From NCBI GenBank assembly GCA_018806915.1, contig JAGKQI010000105.1:1-64000 (forward strand): a stretch of 64,000 bases of DNA, in the 5' to 3' direction. Shown piece by piece: positions 1 through 11,546 of the stretch. The translations under genes and the position numbers were made by a program. The DNA is from Phytophthora colocasiae (Eukaryota; Oomycota; Peronosporomycetes; Peronosporales; Peronosporaceae). The notes beneath the pieces are model-generated. The model saw nothing but the letters and a program-made list of their open reading frames with translations, was not told the origin of the DNA and did no database searches. The first letter of the stretch is position 1. Each line of letters begins with the position of its first letter.

Positions 1-318
1 AACTCAAACTCCTAAACTAAACCTAAACCTAAGCCTAAAACTCCTAAACCCTAAACCCTAAACCCTAAACCCTAAACCCTAAACCCTAAACCCTAAACCC
101 TAAACCCTAAACCCTAAACCCTAAACCCTAAACCCTAAACCCTAAACCCTAAACCCTAAACCCTAAACCCTAAACCCTAAAACCTAAACCCTAAACCCTA
201 AACCCTAAACCCTAAACCCTAAACCCTAAACCCTAAACCCTAAACCCTAAACCCTAAACCCTAAACCCTAAACCCTAAACCCTAAACCCTAAACCCTAAA
301 CCCTAAACCCTAAACCCT
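1..318. repeat. telomere, CCCTAAA repeat (C-rich strand)
   Basis: From about position 44 to 318 the sequence is an almost perfect run of CCCTAAA, roughly 39 units, with one visible variant (an AAAACCTAAA near 178). The first 43 bases are degenerate versions (CCTAAA, CTCCTAAA), which may be real variant repeats or low-quality sequence at a contig end. The C-rich strand reading 5' to 3' away from position 1 means the window starts at a left chromosome end. TTTAGGG telomeres are known from plants and oomycetes among others. Confidence 0.98.
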
Positions 319-3300
319 ATTAGCGGTTTAACCCTACATAAACCCTAATTCGTACTTAGTCGGGTTTCTTCGGTACTTTAATTTTGCCATTTTTAAATTT
401 ATAATTTTACCTTTAGCAATTTATAAAAAATTTAATTATAAAGGTGGTACAATGTACCCACTTATTTTATTTAAATTACAATAATTACTTTCAACAATTA
501 TTGTATTGTTATTTTAATTCCATTATTGCGAATTAATAATGAGAATGACTCTTTCACTTTTTCTATTCTATCTTCGGCTAATCTTGCACTTAGGCGACAA
601 TTTTTTTTATGTACCTAACGTAGTTTCTGACGCTCTACACGACTGTTCTTGGTAGCACTCCCAAATCTAACTTTTGTAAAAGTTATTTAGTTTTAAAGTG
701 AATTTTCAAAATTTCATCTTTGACTGGACATAACTATACTTAGACTTGAAGTCTACTTGTTCTACTTAGCTGGATTCAACGCAGAATTTTACGCGCTACA
801 CGATCATACTAAGTAGCATTTCCATATGTTACGTCTTCGCAAAGTTATTCACGTTTAAAGTCAATTTACTTACTTTGTACTTCGCTATACTCACTCTTTC
901 AAAAGTTTCACTGTTTCTGCTCTAACTTCGGCTAATCTTGCAATTGGGCGACGCTTCTTTCATGTCTCTAACGTAGTTCCAGACGCTCTACACGACCATT
1001 TTTGGTAGCACTCCCAAATCTTATTTTTGATAAAGTTATTAAGTTTTAAAGTGATTTGAAAATTTTTCATCTTTGACTGGCCATAACTATACTTCAACTT
1101 CAAGTCTGCTCGTTCTACTTAGGTGGATTCAACGTAGAATTTTACGCGCTATACGATCATACTAAGTAGCATTTCCATATGTTAAGTCTTCGTAAAGTTA
1201 TTCAAGTTTAAAGGCAAACTCACTCAAACTTACTACACATTGACACCACCAAACGCCCACTAATCTCGTCATAAGTTTGGTTATACTTACACGTTATCAA
1301 AATTTCTTAGGTGGATTTAACGTACTTTTTTATGCTCTTTCCGATGGTACTTCGTGTGTCTGCCAGATTTAATATCTCAAGTCAGTATTAGCGTATACAG
1401 GCATTTTTAAAAACCAAGACGTTTCTTGCTCTATTATTGGCTATATCTACAGTGTCCCTTTGTTACGCACATGGAAACAATGTACTTTTCCATGCTCTTT
1501 CCAATGGTACTTCGTGTGTCGGCCATATTTAATATCTCAAGTCAGTATTAGCTTGTACAGGCATTTTTCAAAACCAAGACGTTTCTTGCTCTATTATTGG
1601 CTATATCTACAGTGTACCTTTCTTACGCACATGGAAACAATGTACTTTTTCATGCTCTTTCGGATGGTATATGGTCTGTCAACCAAATATAATATCCCAA
1701 GTCAGTATTAACTTATACAAGGAGTTTTAACATGAAGACGTTATACGTGTGTTCGACCCGTTTATGCTACATGGGAGTCTTACCATCACCTTCCCCGTAT
1801 CGAACAACCCCACCTCACTAATTTTCGTATAGTGAAGTGCAATATTGAGAAAGTTGTGAATACTGGCTGATTGGCCCGTCTACGTCACATGAGGATCTCA
1901 CCATCTTCTTCCCCGTATCAAAATACCCCATCTCACAAATTTTCGTGTACTATACTGCTATATTGATGAAGTTTAAATATGTACCAGTGTACCCATGTAC
2001 CAGTGTACCAGTATCTTGTATAAACTTATATTTTACCGTCAAAATTTATTTATAAAATTCCAGAGGTTATAAATTTTAAGCAGTAAAAATCGACCATTTT
2101 ACCTCGCCTTAGTGACATGTCACTAAAGTGAGGTATAGTACCTTGTACCCATGTACCCATGTACCAGTGTACCCATGTACCAGTGTACCACAACCTAGGT
2201 TCCAATCGTACTTAAGAAGTAATAGTACCATATCTTCTCCCCTGGACTTTTTCTGAACATAGGACCTTGACCTACCCCCCCCAAATCGACTACGCTGATT
2301 CGAATGACACTATAAAAAACATATGTTTGCAGGCTACTTTTTGAGAAAACCATGTTTTTTTAGTCTATACAAACTTCCAGTCAATCTCAGGATTTGAAAT
2401 TTTGGTATTCTGTCTATCTCGGGAAGGCGCATATGTGTGCAAATTTTCAGGACCACTTTGCAGGCTAGTTTTCGAGGGAACACGTATACTAATTCGTACT
2501 TAGTCGGGTTCCTTCGGTACTCTGTATATTGCTTCGTTTTTTACCCATATTTAACCCTTAAAATTTATAAAATATAAGTTTTAAAGTTGGTACAGTGTAC
2601 CTAATATTTAGATTAAATGCAATTAATTTTAATTTTTGATCGAAACGATTATTGTATTGCAAACTTTATAATGAAAAACTCTTTCTGTTATAACTTAAGC
2701 TATCCTTGTCCGATGACAAAACTTCTTAGATATATCTAACATGGCTTTTTTTGCACTACACGACTATTCTTGGTAGCACTCCCAAATCTTATTTTTGATA
2801 AAGTTATTAAGTTTTAAAAGGAATTTTAAAATTTTCATCTTTGACTGGCCATAACTATACTTAGACTTGAAGTCTGCTCGTTCTACTTAGATGGATTCAA
2901 CGTAGAATTTGACGCGCTACACGATCGTACTAAGTAGCATTTCCATATGTTACGTCTTCGCAAAGTTATTCACGTTTAAAGTCAATTTACTTACTTTGTA
3001 CTTCGCTATACTCACTCTTTCAAAAGTTTCACTCTTTCTGCTCTAACTTCGGCTAATCTTGCAATTGGGCGACGCTTCTTTTATGTACCTAACGTAGTTT
3101 CTGACGCTCTACACGACTGTTCTTGGTAGCACTCCCAAATCTTATATTTGTAAAAGTTATTAAGTTTTAAAGTGATTTTTTGAAATTTCATCTTTGACTG
3201 GACATAACTATACTTAGACTTAATGTCTGCTCGTTCTACTTAGGTTAATTCAATGTAAAATTTAACGCGCTATACGATCATACTAAGTAGCATTTCCATA

Positions 3301-4145
3301 TGTTAAGTCTTCGTAAAGTTATTCAAGTTTAAAGGCAAACTCACTCAAACTTACTACACATTGACACCACCAAACGCCCACTAATCTCGTCATAAGTTTG
3401 GCTATACTTACACGTTATCAAAATTTCTTAGGTGGATTTAACGTACTTTTTTATGCTCTTTCCGATGGTACTTCGTGTGTCTGCCAGATTTAATATCTCA
3501 AGTCAGTATTAGCGTATACAGGCATTTTTAAAAACCAAGACGTTTCTTGCTCTATTATTGGCTATATCTACAGTGTCCCTTTCTTACGCACATGGAAACA
3601 ATGTACTTTTCCATGCTCTTTCCAATGGTACTTCGTGTGTCGGCCATATTTAATATCTCAAGTCAGTATTAGCTTGTACAGGCATTTTTCAAAACCAAGA
3701 CGTTTCTTGCTCTATTATTGGCTATATCTACAGTGTCCCTTTCTTACGCACATGGAATCAATGTACTTTTTCATGCTCTTTCTAATGGTACTTCGTGTGT
3801 CGGCCAGATTTAATATATGAAGTCAGTATTACCATATAAAGGAGTTTTTAACATGAAGACGTTATACGTGTGTTCGGCCCGTTTATGCTACATGGGAGTC
3901 TTACCATCTTCTTCCCCGTACCAAATTACCCCACCTCACAAGTTTTCGTATAGTGAAGTGCAATATTGAGAAAGTTTTGAATACTGGCTGAATGGCCCGT
4001 CTATGTCGCATGTGAATCCCACCATCATCTTCCCCGTATCAAAATACCCCACCTCACAAATTTTCGTATAGTGAAGTGAAGTATTGACGAAGTTTTAAAA
4101 ATTGTCTGATTGGCCCGTCTATACGACATGAAAGTACAGTCATAC
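319..4145. repeat. subtelomeric repeat block, two copies of a ~2.1-kb unit
   Basis: The AT-rich sequence beginning CTAATTCGTACTTAGTCGGG at about 346 restarts at about 2489, so 346-2488 and 2489-4145 are diverged direct copies. Inside each copy a subunit of about 354 bp is repeated (the segment containing TTGGTAGCACTCCCAAATC recurs near 640, 996, 2772 and 3124). A 158-bp subrepeat with CGTGTGTCTGCCAGATTTAA-type sequence occurs about three times per copy (1349-1725 and 3480-3835). A shorter repeat with CCCCACCTCACAAATTTTCG lies at 1800-1960 and 3920-4120. No open frame longer than about 85 codons exists; the small frames are repeat by-products. Related pieces recur at 11787-11945 and 62445-63270. 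Confidence 0.85.
1979..2192. repeat. short tandem repeat of GTACC(C/A)(A/G)T motifs
   Basis: Two clusters, about 1979-2012 and 2142-2192, alternate ACCCATGTACC and AGTGTACC words, giving a minisatellite of roughly 8-16 bp period separated by unique sequence. It is present in the first 2.1-kb subtelomeric copy and not seen in the second. Confidence 0.7.
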
Positions 4146-5707
4146 ATTTTCAGACCAATTATTTTTTTCACTCTCCAATTTTCCGCCGAGTTCAAAGCGC
4201 ACCTCGAGCTGCTGCTCATATACGTGTGTGCCTTTTAAAACCAATCAAAGCACGTAAAAGGAAGAATAATAGCCAATGATTGGTGAGAGCCACCACTGGA
4301 TTCCAGTGCAGCCACCCCTGGATTCCAGTGAAAAATGCTGGTTAACTGTTAAGAACACGGATTACAGTGTAATAGCCAATGCAAAGTCTAGTATAGCCAC
4401 CCCAGCCACCCCAGTATTGCACTGGAACCCGCTTATCATATATGCAGGGCCAAAACCCTAGGCCAAAACCCTAGGCCAGTCGCGCCACTGCTTTAGCACC
4501 GTCGCAACTGGTTTGTTGCTATTTTGCGTTTTTGTTTCTCAGCTATTGTGATGTTTGTACCGTACGAACATCCTGTTGTTTTAACGGTTTATCTAAACCA
4601 AAAGTTGTCGTTAGGGGGCAATCCGCAGTGCAAAACAAAATCTACAGATCGAGGCGGATCGATTGGAGGCGGTGGTATAATATGATAAACAATCAGATGT
4701 ATGTGCTCTCTAATCAAGGCAATGCGACCAAAGGCAGAATCCAGGGCAGGATATATTCGCATAGTGTCAACCTAGAATTTGTAATGCAGCGGGCAAGAAG
4801 AGTGCGTCAACGCCTTTTCCAGAGAAGAAGAAGAAGAAGAAGAAGAAGAAGAGTGCATCAACACCTCCGTACCAGACAAGACAAGGGCCGCACAGAGCGC
4901 GCCGATAGAGGAGAAGAAAGAAAAATAAGGGGCTTAGAATGATATACAGTGTCGAACTGACAGTTTGAACTTTCGGTGGTAGTGGTAGAACATGTACGCC
5001 GCGGGAGTCGAAGGCAACAACAAGAGGGTAGTTGTGACACTGCGTTACACGGTCTGTGTACCATCCTAAACCCCTTGTTTTTTTTTCATTCTCCTCGTCT
5101 TTCGGCGCCTTCTATACGATCCCTGTAAAAAATCATATTTATATAAGCTAATCTGGAGATCCGATCCAGGATTCAAGCGGTTTCTGTCGCCAAGCAACGA
5201 GTTGACTATTAACCCTTCAACCGCCCATATGTTTGAGCCACCAACATAATGGGTATAGCTTTTAAAAACCTAACCGCGTCATCTATACGCATGTTGGAAG
5301 TTCCGACATATTCGAATTTAGACTAAATACTTGTATTGAAAGTAGCTCAATACTAAACACAAGTGGAAAAACTGTGAGAGAAAAGCGACGATGCACAGGG
5401 GTAGGTTGAATCGAAAGAAGAAAATCGACACAAACGGATAAAGGCAGAACATTTTCTTACCTGTAACGAAATACGGTGCTGTTTCCTTGCTATGACGCAA
5501 TTACTTTGCAGAGCCCTTTCTAATTCGTTTATAATAAACATAAATTTCTGTCAATACATTTCCCATTAGATTGTTCCCCTCTAAACGCATCACTGGCCTG
5601 GATTGTTCTCACAAACAGGGTCCATACTGTACATATCATGATATATTTTTAGAGTAATGGGAATAACACTACTAGTGCTGCTCCTTTAAGAGAAATATTT
5701 CGAGTGC
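4146..5707. other. non-coding interval with repeat fragments
   Basis: No convincing gene lies here. Visible structures are a perfect 15-bp palindrome CACTGGATTCCAGTG at 4294-4308 with a partial repeat near 4318-4330, a (GAA)n tract at 4822-4853, and a fragment of the 1.66-kb satellite at about 4448-4590. The 136-codon frame at 4532-4942 gains most of its length from the GAA tract, which codes a run of arginines, and has no recognisable domain. Confidence 0.6.
4448..4590 (+). repeat. fragment of the 1.66-kb satellite monomer
   Basis: The segment runs from CCAAAACCCTAGG repeats through TTGTTGCTATTTTGCGTTT to the dyad ATGTTTGTACCGTACGAACA. The same order of words occurs in every monomer of the satellite (for example 20326-20403), so this is a diverged piece of that repeat placed beside the telomeric block. 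It has lost the rest of the monomer. Confidence 0.7.
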
Positions 5708-5853
5708 ATGCCTCCATCAACTCGCGTCTGCTTTCGTAATACTGCTCGGTGGTATGTCGATGCAACAGCTGTTTACCTAGTCCAGATGCAAACCCAGCTG
5801 CAAACACAGATGCAGCAGGCCAACGCAATTCAAATATTTAGTTGCGTCCAGGG
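5708..5853 (+). pseudogene. retroelement gag fragment, left part, interrupted by Copia
   Basis: A plus-strand frame encodes a glutamine-rich stretch (LVQMQTQLQTQMQQANA) and runs into the Copia target duplication CAGGG at 5849-5853. The duplicate CAGGG at 11477-11481 continues in the same phase into GEQSKKDPPMYEGKYGEDIELW (residues given in part: PPMYEGKYGEDIELW). Oomycete Gypsy gag proteins, as I recall them, have a Q/M-rich coil before a P-P-M-Y-(D/E)-G-K-(F/Y)-G-E-D motif, so both halves fit one gag that the Copia element split. No upstream or downstream domain survives. Confidence 0.6.
5849..5853. other. target-site duplication of Copia, left copy (CAGGG)
   Basis: CAGGG directly precedes the LTR start TGTTGCAAC and is repeated at 11477-11481 directly after the other LTR end TTCAACA. 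Five base pairs is the usual duplication length for Copia integrases. Confidence 0.9.
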
Positions 5854-6252
5854 TGTTGCAACTTGTGAAGTGCAGAGGGGTGTCGCGAAGAGAAGACCAG
5901 TCAGTGAGGTAGGAAGGAAATTGAAAAGTGTCATTAACGGTTAGGCGCTTACTCTGCTCACTAAGTTTTCGTTACTCAGCCCTCCTTCTTACGCCACCTG
6001 TCCAGAACGACGTCATTCGAGCAGTCATCTCGCGTCACTCGAGCAGTCATCGCCCTTTGCCAATGCAGTAAGCCTTACAGCCGGCTCTCGTTTCACTCAC
6101 AGCAAGTTTCGCTCACCCGCTGTCCACGTGGCCAGTAGCAGAGGCCACAAATGAAAAATTCAGTCATCATGGTCGCTCTCCGATTCCAATGTCGGTCGAG
6201 CTCCACTTCAACGTCGCACCGTTAGTTGGCTGCGGTTTTGCGAACTTCAACA
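5854..6252 (-). repeat. Copia 3' LTR
   Basis: 399 bp, TG...CA ended, matching 11078-11476 almost base for base. The pol frame runs about 30 bases into this LTR and stops at 6222-6224. Confidence 0.93.
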
Positions 6253-6482
6253 GCCTCCCTCAAAGTCGCAGCCACTTGAGAGACGTGTAGCTGGTCACGA
6301 AGACGTGTGAAGGTCACGCGTTGGAGAGGCTTCGTCAGAATATCTGCGAGCTGTTGCTGAGTCGGGCAGTAGTTGACCTTGACATCACCACGCTTGATTA
6401 CGTCTCTGATGAAATGGTAACGCACATTTATGTGCTTGCTGCGCGAGCTTGTTATCTCGTTCTCCATCGACTTGATAGCCGA
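6222..6482 (-). pseudogene. Copia RNase H C-terminus
   Basis: This segment follows the TAG at 6483-6485 in the same frame and begins SAIKSMENEITSSRSKHINV, then has VRYHFIRDVIKRGDV and ADILTKPL, which are hallmark words of the end of Copia polyproteins (SKHIDVRYHFIRE... and the DILTKPL motif). The stop separates it from the rest of RNase H. It ends inside the 3' LTR, as many Copia polyproteins nearly do. Confidence 0.85.
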
Positions 6483-7172
6483 CTAATTGTCCACTTGCAG
6501 CGTGATGGTGCGGTCCTTCGTCCACAGGCCGATTTCCACTAGAAGCTGCTTGATCCACACAGCGTCCTTGACCGCCATAGCTGCAGCGATGTACTCAGCT
6601 TCCATGGTTGATAACGCGACAGACGTTTGCTTCTTTGAAGCCCAAGCAATCACGATACCGTTGATCATGAGCACACAGCCTGAGACCGACTTAGCATCAG
6701 TCGCATCTCCTGCCCAGTCCGCGTCGGAGTAGATCGTTGCAGACCACTTGCAACCTGTTCCTTGTCCGGCCTTGAAGAAGAGGCCAAACGAAGATGTCCC
6801 ACGAAGGTAACGCAGTATGCGCTTCACGCCACGCCAGTGACTCTCACGGGGAAAAGCGACAAATCTCGCCAGGTAGTTCACAGCCGCAGTAATGTCGGGT
6901 CGTGTGCAGTTGGAAATCCATAACAACGAACCGGTGGCCCTTCTCATTAAGCTCGATTGCTCCAGTACCACATCATCGTCAAATGCCCTCGAAGTCTCCA
7001 TGGGAGTGTGAACTGGTTTAGACATAGTCATCTCAAAGTTCACCAGTACCTCTTCGATTGTATCGCGTTGGTGTAGGAAGATGCCGCTGTCATCACGCTC
7101 GATGCAGATCCCAAGGCACTTGGTAGCGTCGCCCATGTCTTTGATGTCGAACTTCTGTCCAAGCTGATACAT
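6483..7172 (-). pseudogene. Copia reverse transcriptase thumb and RNase H
   Basis: 229 codons starting MYQLGQKFDIKDMGDATKCL, the segment that follows the YVDD region of Copia RT, then RNase H with YSDADWAGD (first catalytic Asp), ASKKQTSVALSTMEAEYIAA (catalytic Glu) and DAVWIKQLL. The frame is continuous with the upstream RT frame except for TAG at 7176-7178, and with the downstream part except for TAG at 6483-6485, where QVDN would normally be followed by Q-S-A-I. Both stops differ from CAG or a similar codon by one base. Confidence 0.9.
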
Positions 7173-7175
7173 AAC

Positions 7176-8438
7176 CTAGTCGCTGTCAGCATCATCCTCG
7201 CCCACGAAAACAACATCATCGACATATAGTCCGAGCACGATCAACTTCCCGTTGCGGCGACAACTGTAGAGACACGGGTCCAGTTTGCTGCGTGTGAAAC
7301 CCAACTTCAGCAGGAACTTGTTAATCTCCTTGTTCCACAACAGTCCACTTTGCTTTAGTCCATACAGACTTTTGACGAGAAGCCAAGCTATCTCACTCGA
7401 GTCTGGTGTGCCCTCAGGAGGGGTCATTAAGATAGGGCGATCCAAATTTGCTTTAACATAGGCGTTAGGCACATCGCCCTGGCGGAGTCTTCGTTGCCAT
7501 TGTGCAGCCAATGTTGCGAGAAACCTCAGGCTGGTGAGCTTGAGTACCGGCGAATACGTCTCCTCAAAATCAATACCAAATCGCTGAGAAAAACCACGCG
7601 CCACCAGCCGAGCCTTGAACCGTTCCAGTTCACCGCGCGAGTTGAACTTAATCTTGAACACCCACTTCGATGAAATCATGTTCTCGCCTACAGGACGGCG
7701 AACCACTTCCCAAGTGCCGTTTGCCTGCAGGTCTTGGAGCTCCTTCTCGATTGCGGCCTTCCATTCGGGCCACTCAGGCTGCTGCTTCGCCTCAGCGATG
7801 TTGCGAGGTGTAACCATTGCCGCCATGGCAGATGATAGCAACAGTGTTGCCGGTTGTCCTTCGACTTCCTCTATCAGTTCCTTTGCCAGCGAAAACTCAT
7901 CAGTCTTCATTCTCTTGCGAGCACCAAAGACGCGACGAAGAGCAGCAGCACTGATGGGGCTTCCAGCGTATTCATCTTCTCCACTATCACTTGACCCGTC
8001 GGCATCCTTAAGTTGCGCCAGGCGACGGCTCCTGCGTCGTTTGAACCCGCTTCGAGGTGGACCCTCATCCTTTTTGCTGACCCTCGGCGGCTGCGACGCA
8101 GTATCCTCCTGAGACTCGTCCACGGGAGCTGTTAGCTGTGTGTTATCCGTGGTGGTCGTTGACTTCGTGGTAGCCGTCGGCTGCGCATCGTCGTCCTCAC
8201 CGTGGAGCTGGCTCAATGTATTCTTTGTTTCTGTATCGTTCACGTCCAGCTTGTCGATGTTCTGCACGTCAGCACTCACCACAACTTTACGAGTACGTGG
8301 GATGAAGAGCCGATATCCCTTCTGCTCCTCGCTAATGCCGATCACCACGCCTTTTTCAGCTCGGCGCTTCACGGAGGCTGCCTTCTTGTGAGCTATGTGT
8401 GTGGTGCAGGTCGACCCAAATTTCAGAATGTGCCCCAC
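7176..8438 (-). pseudogene. Copia integrase tail and reverse transcriptase
   Basis: 420 codons. The first part (GHILKFGSTCTTHI, KGVVIGISEEQKGYRLFIP) is the integrase C-terminal GKGY-type region. A linker rich in acidic and Ser residues follows, then RT: NGTWEVVRRPVG, KWVFKIKFNSRGELERFKAR, LVARGFSQRFGIDFEETYSP, VPNAYVKANLDRPI, SLYGLKQSGLLWNKEI and the catalytic LGLYVDDVVFVG. It is out of phase with the gag-integrase frame by one base near 8435 (MWGHIL against MWGTF) and is closed by TAG at 7176-7178. Confidence 0.92.
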
Positions 8439-11029
8439 ATTTGGCGGTTTTCAGTGAGGATCTCCATCGGAGACTTGCTGTCCGCGTTGGCTCTGGTCGG
8501 AAGGCGGTTCCGTATATACGATGAGTACTGCACGGCATCTCCCCAGTAGCGTTCCGGCAATCCTGACGCCCATAGCATTGCTCTACCCGAGTCCATCAAG
8601 GTCCGATGCAAGCGTTCGACCTTTCCGTTAGATGCGGAGTTGTCGGGAAGCGTGAGCTGTTGGTTGATTCCGTGTCGTTTGCAGAATGCGACGAACTCCC
8701 GGCCTTGGAACTCACCTCCACCATCCGATCGAACCACCTTGACCACTATACCATGCTGGCGTTCAAACTCTGGAATGAAGTCCATCAACTTGGCTGCAGC
8801 TTCATCCTTCGTTCTCAGTAGGTAAACGCGATTGAAGGATGAACCGTAGTCCACAATGCTCAGCACGTGCTTGTTGCCATTTCTGTCGGCAGGAATGTCT
8901 ACCTTCAAGTCGACTCCTAGGACTGCACCTACTTGATCCGTTGGTGCTGATGTGGACGTGTCGGTCGTTGGGTGTCTCGACTTGGTCTGCTTTGCCTCGG
9001 CGCAGGGCAAGCAGAACTTCAGCTTCTTGGACACGACTTCCATATCCCCTGTCAAGCCCTTGGAGTACATCCGCATGAGGTCCTGGAAGTTCACGTGGCC
9101 TAGCCGCTCGTGCCAGTGCTGCAGTGTCGCCTTCGTCACCTGAACGAACATTGCTGCACCACCTGTGTCTGGGTCCACGACTTCGCCTTTCAGTAGGCAC
9201 GTTTTGCCTTGTCGGTCGGCCACGGCGATCACCTTGCCGTTCCTACCACGCAAATAGCATCCAGAAGGACCGAAGGTGGTGGTAATGCCGTTCTCAGCAA
9301 GAACCACGACTGAGATTAAGTTGCGAGCGAGACCTGGGACGTAATGCACCTCCTGCATGACCACGTGTTGGGTTTTATCGCCGTCTGAGATTCGTAACAG
9401 GCAGCTTCCCTTGTGCTGAGCTCGAAGGACCCCACCATTCGCCACCTTAATGACCAGGTTTGACGGCGAGATACCGAAGAGAATAGTTTCATCACAGCAC
9501 ATGTGGTCCGTAGCCCCAGAGTCAATCAGCCAACTCGTGCATTTGGCTTCTGCACCTGCGTCCTGCTCTGCGGCGACCCACAACTCTGCTTTCTCGCTGT
9601 CATCCTGACTGTCCATGGAAGAGCTGCGCTGTGCCTGGTTTGCTTCACCGGATTTCTCATCCTTTTTAGCGTCCTTTTTCGGATTCATACAGTTCTCGCG
9701 CCTGTGGCCTGCTTCACCGCAGTTCCAGCACTTAAACGGGAACGTCTTTTCCGTGCTATTGGCCTGTGCAGCGGGGGTATTCTTCTTGTTGCTTTGTTGT
9801 TGCTGGCGAGGCTTCTGCTCGTGCTTGCTGCTTCCCTGCTGCTGACCGTTCGGCTTGTTGTTGTTACCGCTGGGTTGACCTCGCTGCTGTTGTTGTGTAC
9901 CGCCCACGCGACGGCCATCACCCTTGCAGCGTATGAGAAACTCGACCACCTTGTCCAACTCCTGCATGTAGTTGGTGCTGCTTTCGTCGACCTTGCTCAG
10001 AAGCGTAGACGTTAGCTCTGGGCACGCGTTATTGCACACAGTCTCCAATAGCAGCTGCGATCTGTCTCCAACCATCAACCGCTCGATGAACTTCAGGTAA
10101 GTGACATACTGCTTCCACGTATCACCTGGTCGCTTGCGCGTGTCGAGACGCTTCCCCAATTCATACTGCGTCAGACTGCATCCGAACTCTTTCTTCAGAT
10201 GTGCTGTGACTGCATCATAGCTCGCGGTTCCGTCGTCAGTGAAGTCGAAGTACGATCGGCTGGCTGCGCCTTCGAGGAAGGTTCCAAGTACTGATGCCTT
10301 CAGCTCGCTCGACCAGGTCGATCCATTGAGAAGCTGCTCCATGCGGACGGCGCATTCGAATTCCTTCTGGAAATCCTCGAAGCCCGATCCAAGACCTGGA
10401 TACACTTCCTTGCCATCGAAACGGCGACAGTGTATGTCCTTCAGTTTGGGAGATTTCCCTGGTACCAGATTGGTTGGTACTGGCGGCAGCGGCCCCATAG
10501 CTTTGATTCCCGCGACGGAGTCAGCGCTGCCCTGCTTTTCTGAGTTTTCTGCCTGTCGAGAGTGTGCAGCATCTTGCATGTCGTTCCTCTCCGAGCTTTC
10601 GTCAACAGCGTCCTGCTGTTTGAACTCTTCAGCTTCTTCAGCCAGCTCCCGGGCATCAACCATCTGCCTGTGGCGAGCTTCCTCGGCCGCGATGGCTGCC
10701 TTCTCCTTCCTGATTATGCGTTGCTGGATCTCGATGAGCTCCATCGCGTCGTCCAGCCTTGCCTTCAGCACTACGATCATTTCGTCGTCCGACATTCGTG
10801 TGCTATGAGTTGACGGGCTCACACTTGAGTCCGCGTCGGGCGATCGTGCCCTGTCGCTGCTCGTGCGGTGCGGTGGTCGCTGGGGAGTGACAAACCCGGG
10901 TTGTGCGGTTCGTAGCTCTCCGTGCACGCCAGCCAGAGCTCGACGGTGTGCGCGCTCTGCCCTCGCGGCAGGCGGCATTGCTTGAGGACTATCCAAGTCC
11001 GAGAAGTCCAGTCGGCCAGTGACAGACAT
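8423..11029 (-). pseudogene. Copia gag, protease and integrase
   Basis: Start taken at the ATG at 11027-11029 (MSVTGRLDFSDL), the first ATG inside the internal region; the open frame extends upstream into the LTR without another convincing start. Order: Ser/Pro-rich and charged coiled N-terminus, a gag core (SRSYFDFTDDGTASYDAV, KKEFGCSLTQYELGKRLDTR), a Gln/Asn-rich stretch, a CCHC knuckle CWNCGEAGHRRENC, protease WLIDSGATDHM, pre-integrase zinc finger HERLGHVNF...CLPCAEAKQ, then the integrase core with VDYGSS, RSDGGGEF and NGKVERLHRTLM carrying the D-D-E residues. The frame ends prematurely after SPMEILTENRQMWG because of a one-base frameshift. Confidence 0.92.
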
Positions 11030-11077
11030 CGATGACGGGCCTCTATTCGGCGAAATGCGAAATTTGGGCTCAGAACC

Positions 11078-11476
11078 TGTTGCAACTTGTGAAGTGCAGA
11101 GGGGTGTCGCGAAGAGAAGACCAGTCAGTGAGGTAGGAAGGAAATTGAAAAGTGTCATTAACGGTTAGGCGCTTACTCTGCTCACTAAGTTCTCGTTACT
11201 CAGCCCTCCTTCTTACGCCACCTGTCCAGAACGACGTCATTCGAGCAGTCATCTCGCGTCACTCGAGCAGTCATCGCCCTTTGCCAATGCAGTAAGCCTT
11301 ACAGCCGGCTCTCGTTTCACTCACAGCAAGTTTCGCTCACCCGCTGTCCACGTGGCCAGTAGCAGAGGCCACAAATGAAAAATTCAGTCATCATGGTCGC
11401 TCTCCGATTCCAATGTCGGTCGAGCTCCACTTCAACGTCGCACCGTTAGTTGGCTGCGGTTTTGCGAACTTCAACA
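11078..11476 (-). repeat. Copia 5' LTR
   Basis: 399 bp, partner of 5854-6252. As the 5' LTR of a minus-strand element it would hold the promoter; I do not see a TATA box I would defend. Confidence 0.93.
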
Positions 11477-11546
11477 CAGGGTGAGCAGAGCAAGAAGGAT
11501 CCACCAATGTATGAAGGCAAATACGGCGAAGACATTGAGTTATGGA
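11477..11546 (+). pseudogene. retroelement gag fragment, right part
   Basis: Beginning with the duplicated CAGGG, the frame reads QGEQSKKDPPMYEGKYGED and IELW, in phase with the frame broken at 5853. Similarity to gag stops after about 11546; the following sequence (11547-11740) is a low-complexity run of CAGGAGCCGTC and GTTGGCCCTG words without a gag-like frame. Confidence 0.6.

Larger units (their letters stand above)
5854..11476 (-). mobile_element. Ty1/Copia LTR retrotransposon, complete with LTRs, coding region broken
   Basis: Two 399-bp LTRs (5854-6252 and 11078-11476) start TGTTG and end CAACA and appear identical except for one base I can see (TTTTCG against TTCTCG near base 120). 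The element reads on the minus strand: 5' LTR at the right, then gag, protease, integrase, reverse transcriptase and RNase H, the Copia gene order. A purine-rich tract (complement of 6253-6264, TTTGAGGGAGGC) precedes the 3' LTR. The bases next to the 5' LTR do not begin TGG, so I do not name a primer binding site. The polyprotein is interrupted by a frameshift near 8435 and in-frame TAG codons at 7176-7178 and 6483-6485. Confidence 0.95.

Noticed and set aside
4532..4942. 136-codon plus-strand frame with an arginine run
   Set aside because: The run comes from a GAA microsatellite and the rest has no domain or protein-like pattern; it also covers a satellite fragment.
7615..8112. Plus-strand frames opposite the Copia polyprotein
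   Set aside because: They are complements of a well-supported Copia coding region and have no features of their own.
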